Assembly (NCBI GenBank): GCA_002358555.1
Contig: DEPC01000088.1
Coordinates: 1-45,529, forward strand
Source of the DNA: Hungatella sp. UBA3402
GTDB taxonomy: Bacteria > Bacillota > Clostridia > Lachnospirales > Lachnospiraceae
DNA length: 45,529 nt
Direction of reading: 5' to 3'
Shown here: one piece after another, positions 1 through 7,767 of the stretch
Numbering within the stretch: the stretch's first letter is position 1
How the letters are laid out: the number at the start of each line of letters is the position of its first letter
The notes under the pieces: generated by a model
The model's input: only the letters and a program-made list of their open reading frames with translations
The model's database searches: none
What the model was told of the DNA's origin: nothing
Translations under genes and position numbers: made by a program

Positions 1-60
1 AAAACTACTACTATTGAAAATAAGAGCACTAGGATATGATATTTATTTATTATTTTGTAT

Positions 61-903
61 CTATATTTTACTGTTTTCATATCTTAAACTCCTCTTTTTA
101 GATTTTAATAGTGTCTCTAACTTTAATGCTAGCCAGTGAAATGGTTCTTCTTTCCTCATCAATTGTTTAAAATATTGGTTTTTTAACTGCTGAGTAAATG
201 ATTTTTTATTGATAAGATTTAAATCGTGTTTTATTTCTACCACACCCAGATATGTAATATATGGATCCTGGTTTGAATAACCTTCTAAAGAATAATCTGC
301 AACTGTTAAATCTATGTATAGAAATTTTCCTCCATCCAGATATAACCTTAAAAAAAAGTTATAATCAGCTACTCGATATGCAAGATTAAATTTCCATTTT
401 TTCATAACTTCTGTGCGGACAAAGCTTGATTGATGACAAAAGGGCATAGTCAGAACTATATTTTCTATAGGTATAGCTTTCCCCTCTGTCTTAACATGGT
501 TCTTTATTCTCACGGTATTTCCATAAATCACATCAATCGTATTTATATCCCTAGCAAATATTGTTTCCAGAACATGTTCTGTATGAAATCTATCATCAGC
601 ATTCATAAAGTTAATCCATTCACCATTAGCCATATTGATTGCTTTATTCATAGCATCAAAAATTCCATTATCTGACTCAGAGATATATTGATAAGTAATA
701 TTTTTCTTTTTAAACTTGTCCTTATATTGTTGAACAATTTTATAAGTATTATCTTCTGATAGTCCATCTATAATCAAATATTCAAAATTTGAGTAAGCTT
801 GAGATAACACTGACTCTATGGTATTTCTTATTGTGTTCTCTGCATTACGGCATACAGTTACTATAGTAACTTTCAAAATATCCTGATTCCTTTCCATTTT
901 CAT
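61..903 (-). CDS. Family 2 glycosyltransferase, WfgS-like
   Basis: This 280-aa enzyme probably adds one sugar from a nucleotide-sugar donor to a lipid-linked repeat unit at the cytoplasmic face of the membrane. The GT-A fold is visible: TIVTVCRNAENTI at residues 13-25, IIDGLSEDNT near 44-53, the family signature SESDNGIFDAMNKAI near 75-89, and the metal-binding NADDRF near 100-105. This layout matches the WfgS-like subgroup of GT2. No membrane segment is evident. Its ATG overlaps the upstream stop as ATGA, so it is translationally coupled to the Stealth gene. It is the last gene of the polysaccharide operon inside the window, and the operon may continue beyond base 1. The sugar transferred cannot be told from the sequence. 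Confidence 0.88.
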   Translation of the reverse strand: MKMERNQDILKVTIVTVCRNAENTIRNTIESVLSQAYSNFEYLIIDGLSEDNTYKIVQQYKDKFKKKNITYQYISESDNGIFDAMNKAINMANGEWINFMNADDRFHTEHVLETIFARDINTIDVIYGNTVRIKNHVKTEGKAIPIENIVLTMPFCHQSSFVRTEVMKKWKFNLAYRVADYNFFLRLYLDGGKFLYIDLTVADYSLEGYSNQDPYITYLGVVEIKHDLNLINKKSFTQQLKNQYFKQLMRKEEPFHWLALKLETLLKSKKRSLRYENSKI

Positions 904-1898
904 ATCTCAAAGGTGGATTTTTGAGACAAGATTTTTTCAAAACCCGCTTTTAGTTGACTTTGTGCGTACTGATAATCTTCACTATAAAATTCATCATTAA
1001 TGCATAAAATTTTCTTTTTCTGTTCAGCTATCATATGATATGCTTTTGAACAGTCATCATCTTTCAAGACGAAATATCCGCACATTTTCTGTGATTGAGG
1101 GACAAATTCACCTTTTGCATTTCTCCAGTAGCGAAATAGCCAGTGGGAATAGTCTTCTTTGGTTCTGAATCGATGATATACCGTTTCTTCTAAAAGTTCT
1201 GGCATTATTTCCCATAGTTCCTCAAAACTTTTTTTACAATATGCAATAGGACCATGATAATCTCGAAATCCTGTAAATGTATTCCATGGTTTTAACAATA
1301 CTAATGTTCTATATAATGATTTTATATCTTTTAAATTAAACCATTTTCTAAAATTATTTTGAAGTACTTTCCTTTTAGTAAAATTCTGATTTATAATTTT
1401 CACATTATTCATCCGTATATATTCAAAATCCTGATTTGGAGTAAGAGCATCAAAAGCAGCATAATCACATGGATTTCCATTTTTAAAAAAAATATCTGGA
1501 TTAATCTCATCAATAATAAAAAAATCATCATTAAACAGTACAAAATTTTCTGAAAGACCTTTAATATTATGAATTCTCATCTCAATTGCATTAGAATTGA
1601 ATGTTGGAAGCGCATCTTTTGGCATGTAATCACTATGTTTTATCAATTTTAGTTTGGGACAATCTAAATTCAACCATTCCGGCTTTTGACCACAGGTAAT
1701 GAAATAAATTTTATGTACCCATGAAGCATACTTTTCTACTCCTCGAAACCAGTATCTCATTAAATCCCAATCTCTGTATCTTTGTACACCCCTTAAGTCT
1801 TGTTCCTTAGTCTGAGGCAGATACCTTGCTCTTTCTTTAATCCAGCTTTCATCAGACCCATTCACCCATGTAACTACAAAATCTATCATATCTTGCAT
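900..1898 (-). CDS. Stealth-family polysaccharide phosphotransferase
   Basis: This 332-aa protein probably transfers a hexose-1-phosphate (sugar phosphodiester linkage) during capsule or exopolysaccharide assembly, as known Stealth proteins do (CpsY and SacB types, related to animal GlcNAc-1-phosphotransferase). The conserved regions are visible in order: CR1 at the N terminus (IDFVVTWVNGSD, residues 5-16), CR2 (RDWDLMRYWFRGVEKY, then KIYFITCGQKPEWL, then FNSNAIEMRIHNI and ENFVLFNDDFFI, about residues 42-148), and CR3 (DYHGPIAYCKKSFEELWE onward, about 215-262). The ATG follows AAAGGA at good spacing. A 130-nt gap separates it from the upstream glycosyltransferase, and its stop overlaps the next gene. 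The acceptor sugar is unknown. Confidence 0.88.
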   Translation of the reverse strand: MQDMIDFVVTWVNGSDESWIKERARYLPQTKEQDLRGVQRYRDWDLMRYWFRGVEKYASWVHKIYFITCGQKPEWLNLDCPKLKLIKHSDYMPKDALPTFNSNAIEMRIHNIKGLSENFVLFNDDFFIIDEINPDIFFKNGNPCDYAAFDALTPNQDFEYIRMNNVKIINQNFTKRKVLQNNFRKWFNLKDIKSLYRTLVLLKPWNTFTGFRDYHGPIAYCKKSFEELWEIMPELLEETVYHRFRTKEDYSHWLFRYWRNAKGEFVPQSQKMCGYFVLKDDDCSKAYHMIAEQKKKILCINDEFYSEDYQYAQSQLKAGFEKILSQKSTFEI

Positions 1899-2028
1899 AA
1901 TATGTCCTTTGCTATATTATAAGTATTACGCTAACCAGTTGATAGGTCTACGAATTTATCTCTGACCATAAAAAATTTCTAATCATATTTATCAAGAAAC
2001 CCTTCATATATAAAATAATAGAAATATA

Positions 2029-3177
2029 TTACGGCTGATTCAAAGAATATTTATAAAAATCTTCAAGTTCAGCAATATTTGTTTTCATGTCATACCCTGC
2101 TGATATCAATTTTTCTATAGGGCTTACTCGCGTTCTGTTCTGATTTAAGATATTGATAATTGCTTCTGCCCATACAGTTGGAGTAGAATCTATATTTAAA
2201 AATAGAACTTTGCCAGATACGTTTGAGGTTTGAGAGATTCTATTTGATGCGATACACGGAATCCCTGTTGCTTGTGCTTCTAAAAGTGCCACACTAAATC
2301 CCTCAAATTTAGATGGAAAAACAAATATGTCTCCAGCCTGTAGCAATTCATTTACGTCTGTTCGATTGTTTAAAATTACAACTTGATTTTTTAAATCAAG
2401 CGTATCTATCTTCTGCTCTATCACTCTTTGTCCTTCTCCCGCGCCGATTAAAACTAATGCAGTATTTGGTTTTCTTTTAACTACTTCCGAAAAAACTTCT
2501 ACTAAAAATGTATGGTTTTTCTCATAGCTAAATCTGCCGACATGCATCAAAATATCTTTCTCACACATTTTTAAATCTATTCTTTTACTTCTACGAATAT
2601 CTTCAGAAAATACGTATTTAGAAACATCTATCGCATTTTTAAAAAGCTTATAATTAGGTTGTTTACAAATCTTATCTCCAAAAAGCCATTTTCCAGCTTC
2701 TGGAGAACAAGCTATAAAATGTGTTCCATATTTACGCAATAACTTTTTTTCTAAAAGCAGATACTTCCTATGAAAAAATTCTTTTATTCCTCTTGGGTTA
2801 GCTAATTGCTCTGTACTATGGCTATGCGCTATTCTCGACTTAACTCCATACCTTTTTGCAAATTTTAAAGCTTCTTCACCGATTGCATCCATATGGGTAT
2901 GTACAATATCATAGCAATGATATCGGAAAAACAAATTTAGTTCTTGAATATGCTTTCTATAATTCACTCCTCGGCGTGTTATATAATAAAAATTTGTACC
3001 TTGTTTTTTTAAATATCGGCTTTCTTCTGTATGGTCGGGAATATTATCCATAATAAGAAAATCAATATGAAAATTGTCTTTATCAATGTATTTAACTATA
3101 TTCATCATTACAGCTTCCGTCCCACCCTTTGCAAAGATAGAACCAAAGACAAATAAAATATTAATCATCTTTTTCAT
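2029..3177 (-). CDS. Family 4 glycosyltransferase, EpsF-like
   Basis: This 382-aa GT-B retaining glycosyltransferase of the polysaccharide operon works in the cytoplasm on lipid-linked sugars. The N-terminal domain opens with ILFVFGSIFAKGGTEAVMMN (residues 6-25), with the glycine-rich loop of GT4 enzymes. DIVHTHMDAIG lies near 91-101 and the invariant HSHST near 119-123. The C-terminal nucleotide-sugar domain carries HVGRFSYEKNHTF near 213-225 and the EX7E signature FEGFSVALLEAQATGIP near 297-313. The length is normal for the family. It lies 16 nt after the preceding gene. Specificity is unknown; the EpsF-like assignment is by general resemblance only. Confidence 0.86.
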   Translation of the reverse strand: MKKMINILFVFGSIFAKGGTEAVMMNIVKYIDKDNFHIDFLIMDNIPDHTEESRYLKKQGTNFYYITRRGVNYRKHIQELNLFFRYHCYDIVHTHMDAIGEEALKFAKRYGVKSRIAHSHSTEQLANPRGIKEFFHRKYLLLEKKLLRKYGTHFIACSPEAGKWLFGDKICKQPNYKLFKNAIDVSKYVFSEDIRRSKRIDLKMCEKDILMHVGRFSYEKNHTFLVEVFSEVVKRKPNTALVLIGAGEGQRVIEQKIDTLDLKNQVVILNNRTDVNELLQAGDIFVFPSKFEGFSVALLEAQATGIPCIASNRISQTSNVSGKVLFLNIDSTPTVWAEAIINILNQNRTRVSPIEKLISAGYDMKTNIAELEDFYKYSLNQP

Positions 3178-3193
3178 CTTAATTTTAACTTTC

Positions 3194-4276
3194 CTATTTT
3201 AAGATTTCTTCATAAAACTTAACCATTTTTTTGTAGGAGTTATCCCAATTAAAAACTTCTGCCGCTTTTAATTCTTCAGCTTTCACTTGTTCTCTTATTT
3301 CTTTATTTTCTAATTCTCGCAAAGCTTTTAAACATCCTTTTTTATCATTGACTTTTAAAAGATAGCCTGTTCCTTGTAATAGTTCAGGAATTGATGATGT
3401 ATGAAACGCAATCACTGGACAGCCAGTTTTCATTGCCTCCAATATGGGAATTCCAAATCCTTCATACAGGGATGGAAATATCATGCAAAACGCATTGTTA
3501 TATAAAATATTCAATTCTTGATTCGATACTCCAGTAAAATGTATGATTCTGTCTTGAATTCCCCTCATATTCCTTTTTTCTTTTATAGAGAAATCTGCTC
3601 CACCAATCAAAACACAAAATAAGTCCGTTCTTTCTTTCAGTATTTTATTTAAAAAACCAGTATTTTTATAGGGAAATCTGTCTCCAACATAAATAACATA
3701 CTTCTTTCCATTCAATATCTTATATTTATTAGGAAATTTCGGATTATCTAACACTCTATAATCTGTGCTAGCACTGTTATAAACAACTTCTGCTTTTATA
3801 TTTCGAGTTTCTGGAAAATATTTATGCAAGTCATTCAATGTACTCTCTGAAACACATAAAATACCATCTGCATGATAAATCGCTTTTTTTTTCTGAAATG
3901 TATTCAACCATTTCTTAATACCCTTAAAATAGAGCTGATGTGTGATATCATGAATCATCACAACATTCTTTACATTCTTTTGTTTACAAACTCTTAAATA
4001 TGTAGATTGAAAAATGGCTGTCTGTTTGGGCACCTGAAATACGGGATTTCGATTGCGCAGTATCTGCAGACTTTTTCCCTGCTCTTTTATATGGCAAGCA
4101 GTTGTTGTATCCAGGTTTTTGAAATTAATATTAATATATTCACCATTAATATCCAATAATGTAAGGTTTATATTAGAGTCTTTCAGCATCCTAGTAAGAT
4201 ATTCATACCATACAACAGATACTCCTCCTATTTTTTGAAGACCAAAAACCAATGTATCTAAATATAAATTTACCAT
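3194..4276 (-). CDS. Family 4 glycosyltransferase, MtfB/mannosyltransferase-like
   Basis: This 360-aa GT-B enzyme resembles the mannosyltransferase (MtfB-like) branch of GT4. The N terminus has the acceptor loop FGLQKIGGVSVVWYEYL. The core has VYVGDRFPYKN-type and FTGVSN segments, and the donor-site signature YEGFGIPILEAMKTGCPV with the two glutamates seven residues apart, followed by SSIPELL. It sits 34 nt after the upstream GT4 and 16 nt before the next gene, so it is co-transcribed with the polysaccharide genes. Family membership is clear, but the transferred sugar is not. The region is visibly AT-rich, as is common for polysaccharide loci. Confidence 0.86.
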   Translation of the reverse strand: MVNLYLDTLVFGLQKIGGVSVVWYEYLTRMLKDSNINLTLLDINGEYININFKNLDTTTACHIKEQGKSLQILRNRNPVFQVPKQTAIFQSTYLRVCKQKNVKNVVMIHDITHQLYFKGIKKWLNTFQKKKAIYHADGILCVSESTLNDLHKYFPETRNIKAEVVYNSASTDYRVLDNPKFPNKYKILNGKKYVIYVGDRFPYKNTGFLNKILKERTDLFCVLIGGADFSIKEKRNMRGIQDRIIHFTGVSNQELNILYNNAFCMIFPSLYEGFGIPILEAMKTGCPVIAFHTSSIPELLQGTGYLLKVNDKKGCLKALRELENKEIREQVKAEELKAAEVFNWDNSYKKMVKFYEEILK

Positions 4277-4310
4277 TAATTTTCCTGCCTTTAACCAATC
4301 AATTCGTATT

Positions 4311-5573
4311 TTATAAGATTTTTATTGCGTTGATATATTTTTCAATACTAATATTTTTACTTAGATGCATCTTTAAATAGGTATATCCTTTTATCCCCAT
4401 TTCTGCCAATTCTGGTTTTTCAGCCATATCAATAAATCTTCTGATATTCTGCTCGACTTGGAGATAATCTCCAGGCTCTGATACAAGTCCACAACCACTC
4501 TCTTCGATAAGCATTTGTACCTCAGAACCGCTTTCCAATACAGCAAGAACTGGTTTTTGAACTCCACAAATACCATAAAATTTTGAGGGGCATGATACCC
4601 CTTTTATCCCTTTGGCATTGACGCACCAGTGGACATCTGCAGCATTTAAACTATAGATTAAGTCACTCTTTTTCTGATATGGAATAAATACTATATTTTC
4701 TATACGATTTTCCAACACATAGTTCTTTAATTTCTGTAAGACGGCTCCTTCTCCAACAAAAGCAAATACTACTTCTCTGTGGTCTGCAGTTTTGATATCT
4801 TTTAAATTGTTTAAAACTTTAATAAGATTTTCCAAGTCATAATACAATCCTATATTTCCAGAGTACATAATGACAAATTTTCCACTTAAATGATACCTTG
4901 CCTTGAAATCTTGTACTTTATTATGATTAGGTTCTAAAGGATATATTTCTCTTTCGTCAATCCAATTATTAATCATGATGTGATTCGGAATTATTTTTTT
5001 CTTAAAACGCTGTTCTAAAGTTTGTACTAAATCTCTTCCAACCGTGACAACTAAATTGCTATGTTGACAAGTGAACTTGTCTATCTGCATCATAAGCCCA
5101 AGTAAAAATTTATTCTTAATATATCCTATAGCTATCACTTGTTCTGGATTAAAATCTTGAATACAATAAATCATTTTTGCTTTCTTTATCCATTTGCCCC
5201 AAATACCCAGAACTCCTCCTAGTATAGGAGGTTGGGAAATTGTAAAAATATAATCCTGCTCCTTGCTTTTATAACAGGCATTCAATGCACGAAAAAAATA
5301 GGTTATTATATTTTTTATCCGTGAAATTTTGTTTGATTTAGTAAACTCTGGCACTCGAACACGGATTACTTTCACACCATTGATAGTTTCAAAATAATAC
5401 TTTTGTGTCTTATAACTATCTACAATCATTCCATTATAAGATGGAACTGTACAAATAACAGTTACATCAAAATCTTTCGTCATTCCTTCAGCCTGGTCTT
5501 TTAAAATCTGTGCTGTAGAAGCTACATCTGGATAATAATAATGTGCAAAAATTAGAATTTTTTTCTTTATCAC
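4311..5573 (-). CDS. Family 4 glycosyltransferase, WbuB-like
   Basis: This 420-aa GT4 enzyme is of the WbuB-like type, a group that includes transferases of N-acetyl-fucosamine and related amino sugars in O-antigen and capsule pathways. The N terminus ILIFAHYYYPDVASTAQIL is typical, followed by VTVICTVPSYNG, then IYCIQDFNPEQ in the acceptor domain. FVIMYSGNIGLYYDLENL and CPSKFYGICGVQKPVLAV belong to the donor domain, with S-x-F-Y/E-x4-G-x-P/V spacing in place of the simpler EX7E pattern. Translation starts at GTG (5573-5571), preceded by AAGGA. It lies 44 nt downstream of the acyltransferase. The sugar specificity is inferred only by family. Confidence 0.85.
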   Translation of the reverse strand: MIKKKILIFAHYYYPDVASTAQILKDQAEGMTKDFDVTVICTVPSYNGMIVDSYKTQKYYFETINGVKVIRVRVPEFTKSNKISRIKNIITYFFRALNACYKSKEQDYIFTISQPPILGGVLGIWGKWIKKAKMIYCIQDFNPEQVIAIGYIKNKFLLGLMMQIDKFTCQHSNLVVTVGRDLVQTLEQRFKKKIIPNHIMINNWIDEREIYPLEPNHNKVQDFKARYHLSGKFVIMYSGNIGLYYDLENLIKVLNNLKDIKTADHREVVFAFVGEGAVLQKLKNYVLENRIENIVFIPYQKKSDLIYSLNAADVHWCVNAKGIKGVSCPSKFYGICGVQKPVLAVLESGSEVQMLIEESGCGLVSEPGDYLQVEQNIRRFIDMAEKPELAEMGIKGYTYLKMHLSKNISIEKYINAIKIL

Positions 5574-5617
5574 TGTTTCATTCCTTATTCTTTTGCTCTA
5601 TTGCTTTTTGTATTTTA

Positions 5618-6217
5618 TTAAGACAGGATAAAATCTTTCTTGGGAATTTTTTTAATAGCCTTTGCTGGATTTCCAACAATAATACTGTTATCTTCAAATT
5701 TACCACTTACTACTGCTCCTGCTCCAACAACACATCCATCTCCAATAATTGTTCCTTTTAAAATAATTGCGTTGCAGCCAATAAAACAATTATTTCCAAT
5801 TTTTATTTCTCTACTAGGTATAACTTTTTCACTATCTCCATTATGATTATCCTGCATTAGTCTATTTCTCATTTCTATCTCTAAAGGATGAAAATCGTTA
5901 TCTAAGATTTTGCAGTTTCCACCAATACAAGTATTTTCTCCAATACTGATTTTTTTTCGGGCATAAATTGTTGCTCCTGATATGCCAACATTGTCTCCAA
6001 TTGTAATTTCAGCTTTTGAAGTTCGTGTGACAATAATGGTACGGGAATATAAACCGACTAAGTTAGACAAAAAAGAGCTTTTTATTGTAACATTATCTCC
6101 AATAGAAAGTGTTGCACCAGATTGATTGAATATAATAGGAACTCCTTTTAATAAAAGATTTCTCCCATATGTAACCTTTGTCAATCTCATAATCAATTTA
6201 AACCAATTACTATTCAT
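5618..6217 (-). CDS. Hexapeptide-repeat acyltransferase (sugar O-acetyltransferase)
   Basis: This 199-aa left-handed beta-helix acyltransferase probably acetylates a sugar of the surface polysaccharide using acetyl-CoA. Hexapeptide repeats [LIV]-G-x4 run through the protein (LSIGDNVTIKS, ITIGDNVGISGATI, ISIGENTCIGGNC, IKIGNNCFIGCNAIILKG, IGDGCVVGAGAVV). The C-terminal IVGNPAKAIKKI is the usual CoA-site ending of this family. A histidine in ILDNDFHP near the middle is the likely catalytic base. The ATG at 6217-6215 is preferred over the TTG one codon earlier because it lies 8 nt after an AGGTG site. Its start overlaps the end of the recombinase-like gene, so the two are coupled. Confidence 0.86.
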   Translation of the reverse strand: MNSNWFKLIMRLTKVTYGRNLLLKGVPIIFNQSGATLSIGDNVTIKSSFLSNLVGLYSRTIIVTRTSKAEITIGDNVGISGATIYARKKISIGENTCIGGNCKILDNDFHPLEIEMRNRLMQDNHNGDSEKVIPSREIKIGNNCFIGCNAIILKGTIIGDGCVVGAGAVVSGKFEDNSIIVGNPAKAIKKIPKKDFILS

Positions 6218-7028
6218 CAATTTGACACCTCTCCACCATCAACTCCTGTGCATACTTTTTCATGCTGCATTTCAAGTCCTTTGGTGTAGATTCTTTCTCT
6301 ATTCCAGCCAGAGACCGATATTTTTCAAATATGAGAATTATCATTTTCATGGAGAGAGGTTTTCCTATTTTAGAGAGAAATAAATAATTGTCATATCCAT
6401 TGTCCCGTTCAAAATATAGATGTTCTCCAAGCCATTTTGCCATATGATTTCTCAATCCTTTTGAAAATAAATAAGAAGAACGATATTTTCCACGTTTTCC
6501 TCGTATGTCCAAAAGTCCTGTCCCAGAATGATAATCCGAAAGTTCCAATCTCAAAAGCTCGCTGATTTCTATGCCTTGATAAAACAAAAGTTCCATCATT
6601 ACTTTATCACGCAAACAAATTCGTCTTCGGAAATCATTATCTAGATTTTCATATTCTCGGTTTAGAGCAGAAAAGAAGGAATCTATCTCTGACTTAGATA
6701 GTCCACTAATTTCCTGTTTCTCTATCTTTGCAGATGCAGGAAAGGTAATAGAACAACTACCTTCTAAAAATCCTTGTGTATGTAAATAATCTAAATAGTA
6801 ATAAATAACTCTGTATTTTCTGGTTATTGTAGAAAATTTCAAATTTCTTTCATTTATCAGATAGTTCAGATATGTTTCTACAGCAGCTTTATTTAACTGC
6901 TGTATGCCAGATTCATAAAGCCATTGGTATAGATGCTCTAAGTCTGTCCGATATGCTTTTGCTGTCCTATTATCTAACCCTTTTAAGTGCACATGACTAG
7001 TAAGAAAATCTTCTAATAACCCATACAC
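6210..7028 (-). CDS. Catalytically degenerate tyrosine recombinase (XerC/D-like)
   Basis: The protein has the two-domain layout of a phage/Xer integrase: an N-terminal SAM-like DNA-binding domain (LEDFLTSHVHLKGLDNRTAKAY, then FSTITRKYRVIYYYLDYL) and a C-terminal catalytic-type domain. The catalytic residues are nevertheless mostly gone. Where the family has GLR[IV]SEL there is GIEISELL (Arg to Glu). Where it has H-x-L-R-H there is KDLKC (His to Lys, Arg to Lys, His to Cys). The protein stops 16-20 residues later, before the nucleophilic tyrosine. Only the beta-hairpin lysine region (RGKRGKYRSSYL) looks kept. It probably binds DNA without cutting it, which suggests a regulatory role. The GTG at 7028 is chosen because AGGAGG lies 11 nt upstream; the GTG at 7040 overlaps that ribosome site. 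It lies in the polysaccharide operon and overlaps the acyltransferase start. Confidence 0.82.
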   Translation of the reverse strand: MYGLLEDFLTSHVHLKGLDNRTAKAYRTDLEHLYQWLYESGIQQLNKAAVETYLNYLINERNLKFSTITRKYRVIYYYLDYLHTQGFLEGSCSITFPASAKIEKQEISGLSKSEIDSFFSALNREYENLDNDFRRRICLRDKVMMELLFYQGIEISELLRLELSDYHSGTGLLDIRGKRGKYRSSYLFSKGLRNHMAKWLGEHLYFERDNGYDNYLFLSKIGKPLSMKMIILIFEKYRSLAGIEKESTPKDLKCSMKKYAQELMVERCQIDE

Positions 7029-7071
7029 GGGTGTCCCCACCTCCTCTCTGCTATAGAAACACTCTTAAACC

Positions 7072-7263
7072 TTATGCCGTCTGTTTGGGATGATTACAAG
7101 AATATTCATCACTATTCTCTCTCATTATACAATCTCTGGTATATCTCATTGCCCTAGCCATCATCAGTAGCTGAATCTGACTTTCTATGGGAAGCCCGAT
7201 TGCGTTGTTAATGATTTCATCCAAAATCTTTACTTTCTTTGTAGAATTGGTCTGCATTGACAA
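7072..7263 (-). CDS. 63-aa protein, first gene of the polysaccharide operon
   Basis: I do not recognise this small protein. It is mostly helical, with a hydrophilic N terminus, a central amphipathic stretch (ILDEIINNAIGLPIESQIQL, then LMMARAMRYTRDCIM) and a polar tail containing one cysteine and histidine (CNHPKQTA). No membrane segment or signal peptide is visible. A TTG start at 7263 is preferred: a perfect AGGAGG lies 8 nt upstream of it, while the ATG two codons later would sit 14 nt away. It is the first gene after the operator-controlled promoter, faces the XRE repressor gene, and lies 43 nt before the degenerate recombinase. A role as antirepressor or co-regulator is possible but is inferred from position only. 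Confidence 0.65.
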   Translation of the reverse strand: MSMQTNSTKKVKILDEIINNAIGLPIESQIQLLMMARAMRYTRDCIMRENSDEYSCNHPKQTA

Positions 7264-7265
7264 TG
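7255..7265. promoter_or_regulatory. Operator-like palindrome at the start of the 63-aa gene
   Basis: CATTG-A-CAATG is a perfect 11-bp palindrome with the same core as the two 15-bp operators upstream. It straddles the TTG start codon of the small gene. The next flanking pair outside is mismatched and the one beyond matches. A stem this tight cannot form well in RNA, so a DNA-level repressor site is more likely. Confidence 0.5.
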
Positions 7266-7298
7266 TAATATCCTCCTCTCTTTTTGCCTTGTGAATGA

Positions 7299-7327
7299 AT
7301 TATAACATGATGGTTTTTCATTGTCAA
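7299..7327 (-). promoter_or_regulatory. Promoter of the polysaccharide operon
   Basis: Reading leftwards, a consensus -35 TTGACA (7327-7322), a 17-bp spacer and a consensus -10 TATAAT (7304-7299) are present. The -35 lies inside the palindrome at 7317-7331, so a protein bound there would block RNA polymerase. The predicted transcript would begin near 7292, about 29 nt before the TTG start. Confidence 0.8.
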
Positions 7328-7331
7328 TGAA
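7317..7331. promoter_or_regulatory. Operator palindrome over the polysaccharide promoter
   Basis: TTCATTG-T-CAATGAA is a perfect 15-bp palindrome. It covers the -35 of the leftward promoter. It differs from the palindrome at 7367-7381 only in the central base. A decayed copy with the same centre spacing logic lies at 7348-7362. The natural ligand is the XRE protein encoded at 7417, by proximity. Confidence 0.78.
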
Positions 7332-7347
7332 TTTTATATTTATAGTT

Positions 7348-7362
7348 TTCATTATCAAAGCA
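7348..7362. promoter_or_regulatory. Imperfect third operator copy
   Basis: TTCATTATCAAAGCA matches the TTCATTGTCAATGAA palindrome at 6 of 7 left-arm bases and 5 of 7 right-arm bases. It lies between the two perfect operators. Graded affinity is a common feature of repressor switch regions, but function here is only inferred. Confidence 0.4.
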
Positions 7363-7366
7363 TAAT

Positions 7367-7381
7367 TTCATTGACAATGAA
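7367..7381. promoter_or_regulatory. Operator palindrome over the XRE gene promoter
   Basis: TTCATTG-A-CAATGAA is a perfect 15-bp palindrome covering the -35 box of the rightward promoter of the XRE gene. This predicts autorepression by the XRE protein. Confidence 0.78.
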
Positions 7382-7399
7382 TTTCAAATGAGGTATACT
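7371..7399 (+). promoter_or_regulatory. Promoter of the XRE regulator gene
   Basis: The -35 is TTGACA (7371-7376), the spacer is 17 bp and the -10 is TATACT (7394-7399). Transcription would start near 7406, immediately at the GAGGTG ribosome site, so the leader is only about 10 nt long. Such short leaders are typical of repressor-maintenance promoters. Confidence 0.78.
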
Positions 7400-7416
7400 T
7401 GCTCTGAGGTGATAAA

Positions 7417-7767
7417 ATGGATACTTTAGGCGAAAGACTCAATTATGCCCGCAAAAGAAAAGGTTATACACAGGATTCCCTTGCTGAGATTATTGGTGTA
7501 TCCCGTGGTGTTATCTACAATCTTGAGAAGAATAAGACCGAACCCCAGATTATTGTTATCAACGCTCTTTGCCAAACATTAAAAATTAACAAGGATTGGC
7601 TCTTAAAAGGTATTGGGGAAATGGAAGATACCAGTGAAGCCTCACAAAGTACCAAAATATTGGCAGAGCTTTATGGAATAGCAAAAGAATTATCAGAAGA
7701 TGAACAGCTTTATCTCTTAGATACAGTAAAAGCACTGAAACAACGATTAAATCGAGAGAAAAAATAA
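7417..7767 (+). CDS. XRE-family (phage repressor-like) transcriptional regulator
   Basis: This 116-aa DNA-binding protein has an N-terminal HTH_3 domain at about residues 5-60 (LGERLNYARKRKGYTQDSLA, then IIGVSRGVIYNLEKNKTEP). It is followed by NKDWLLKGIGEM, the hinge motif typical of phage-type repressors, and a charged C-terminal helical part (ELSEDEQLYLLDTVKALKQR) that may dimerise. The ATG follows GAGGTG by 5 nt. It is the only rightward gene in this part and faces the polysaccharide operon across a control region with palindromes on both -35 boxes. The simplest reading is a repressor of both its own gene and the operon. No cleavage or protease domain is present, so an inducer or antirepressor must act some other way. 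Confidence 0.85.
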   Translation: MDTLGERLNYARKRKGYTQDSLAEIIGVSRGVIYNLEKNKTEPQIIVINALCQTLKINKDWLLKGIGEMEDTSEASQSTKILAELYGIAKELSEDEQLYLLDTVKALKQRLNREKK

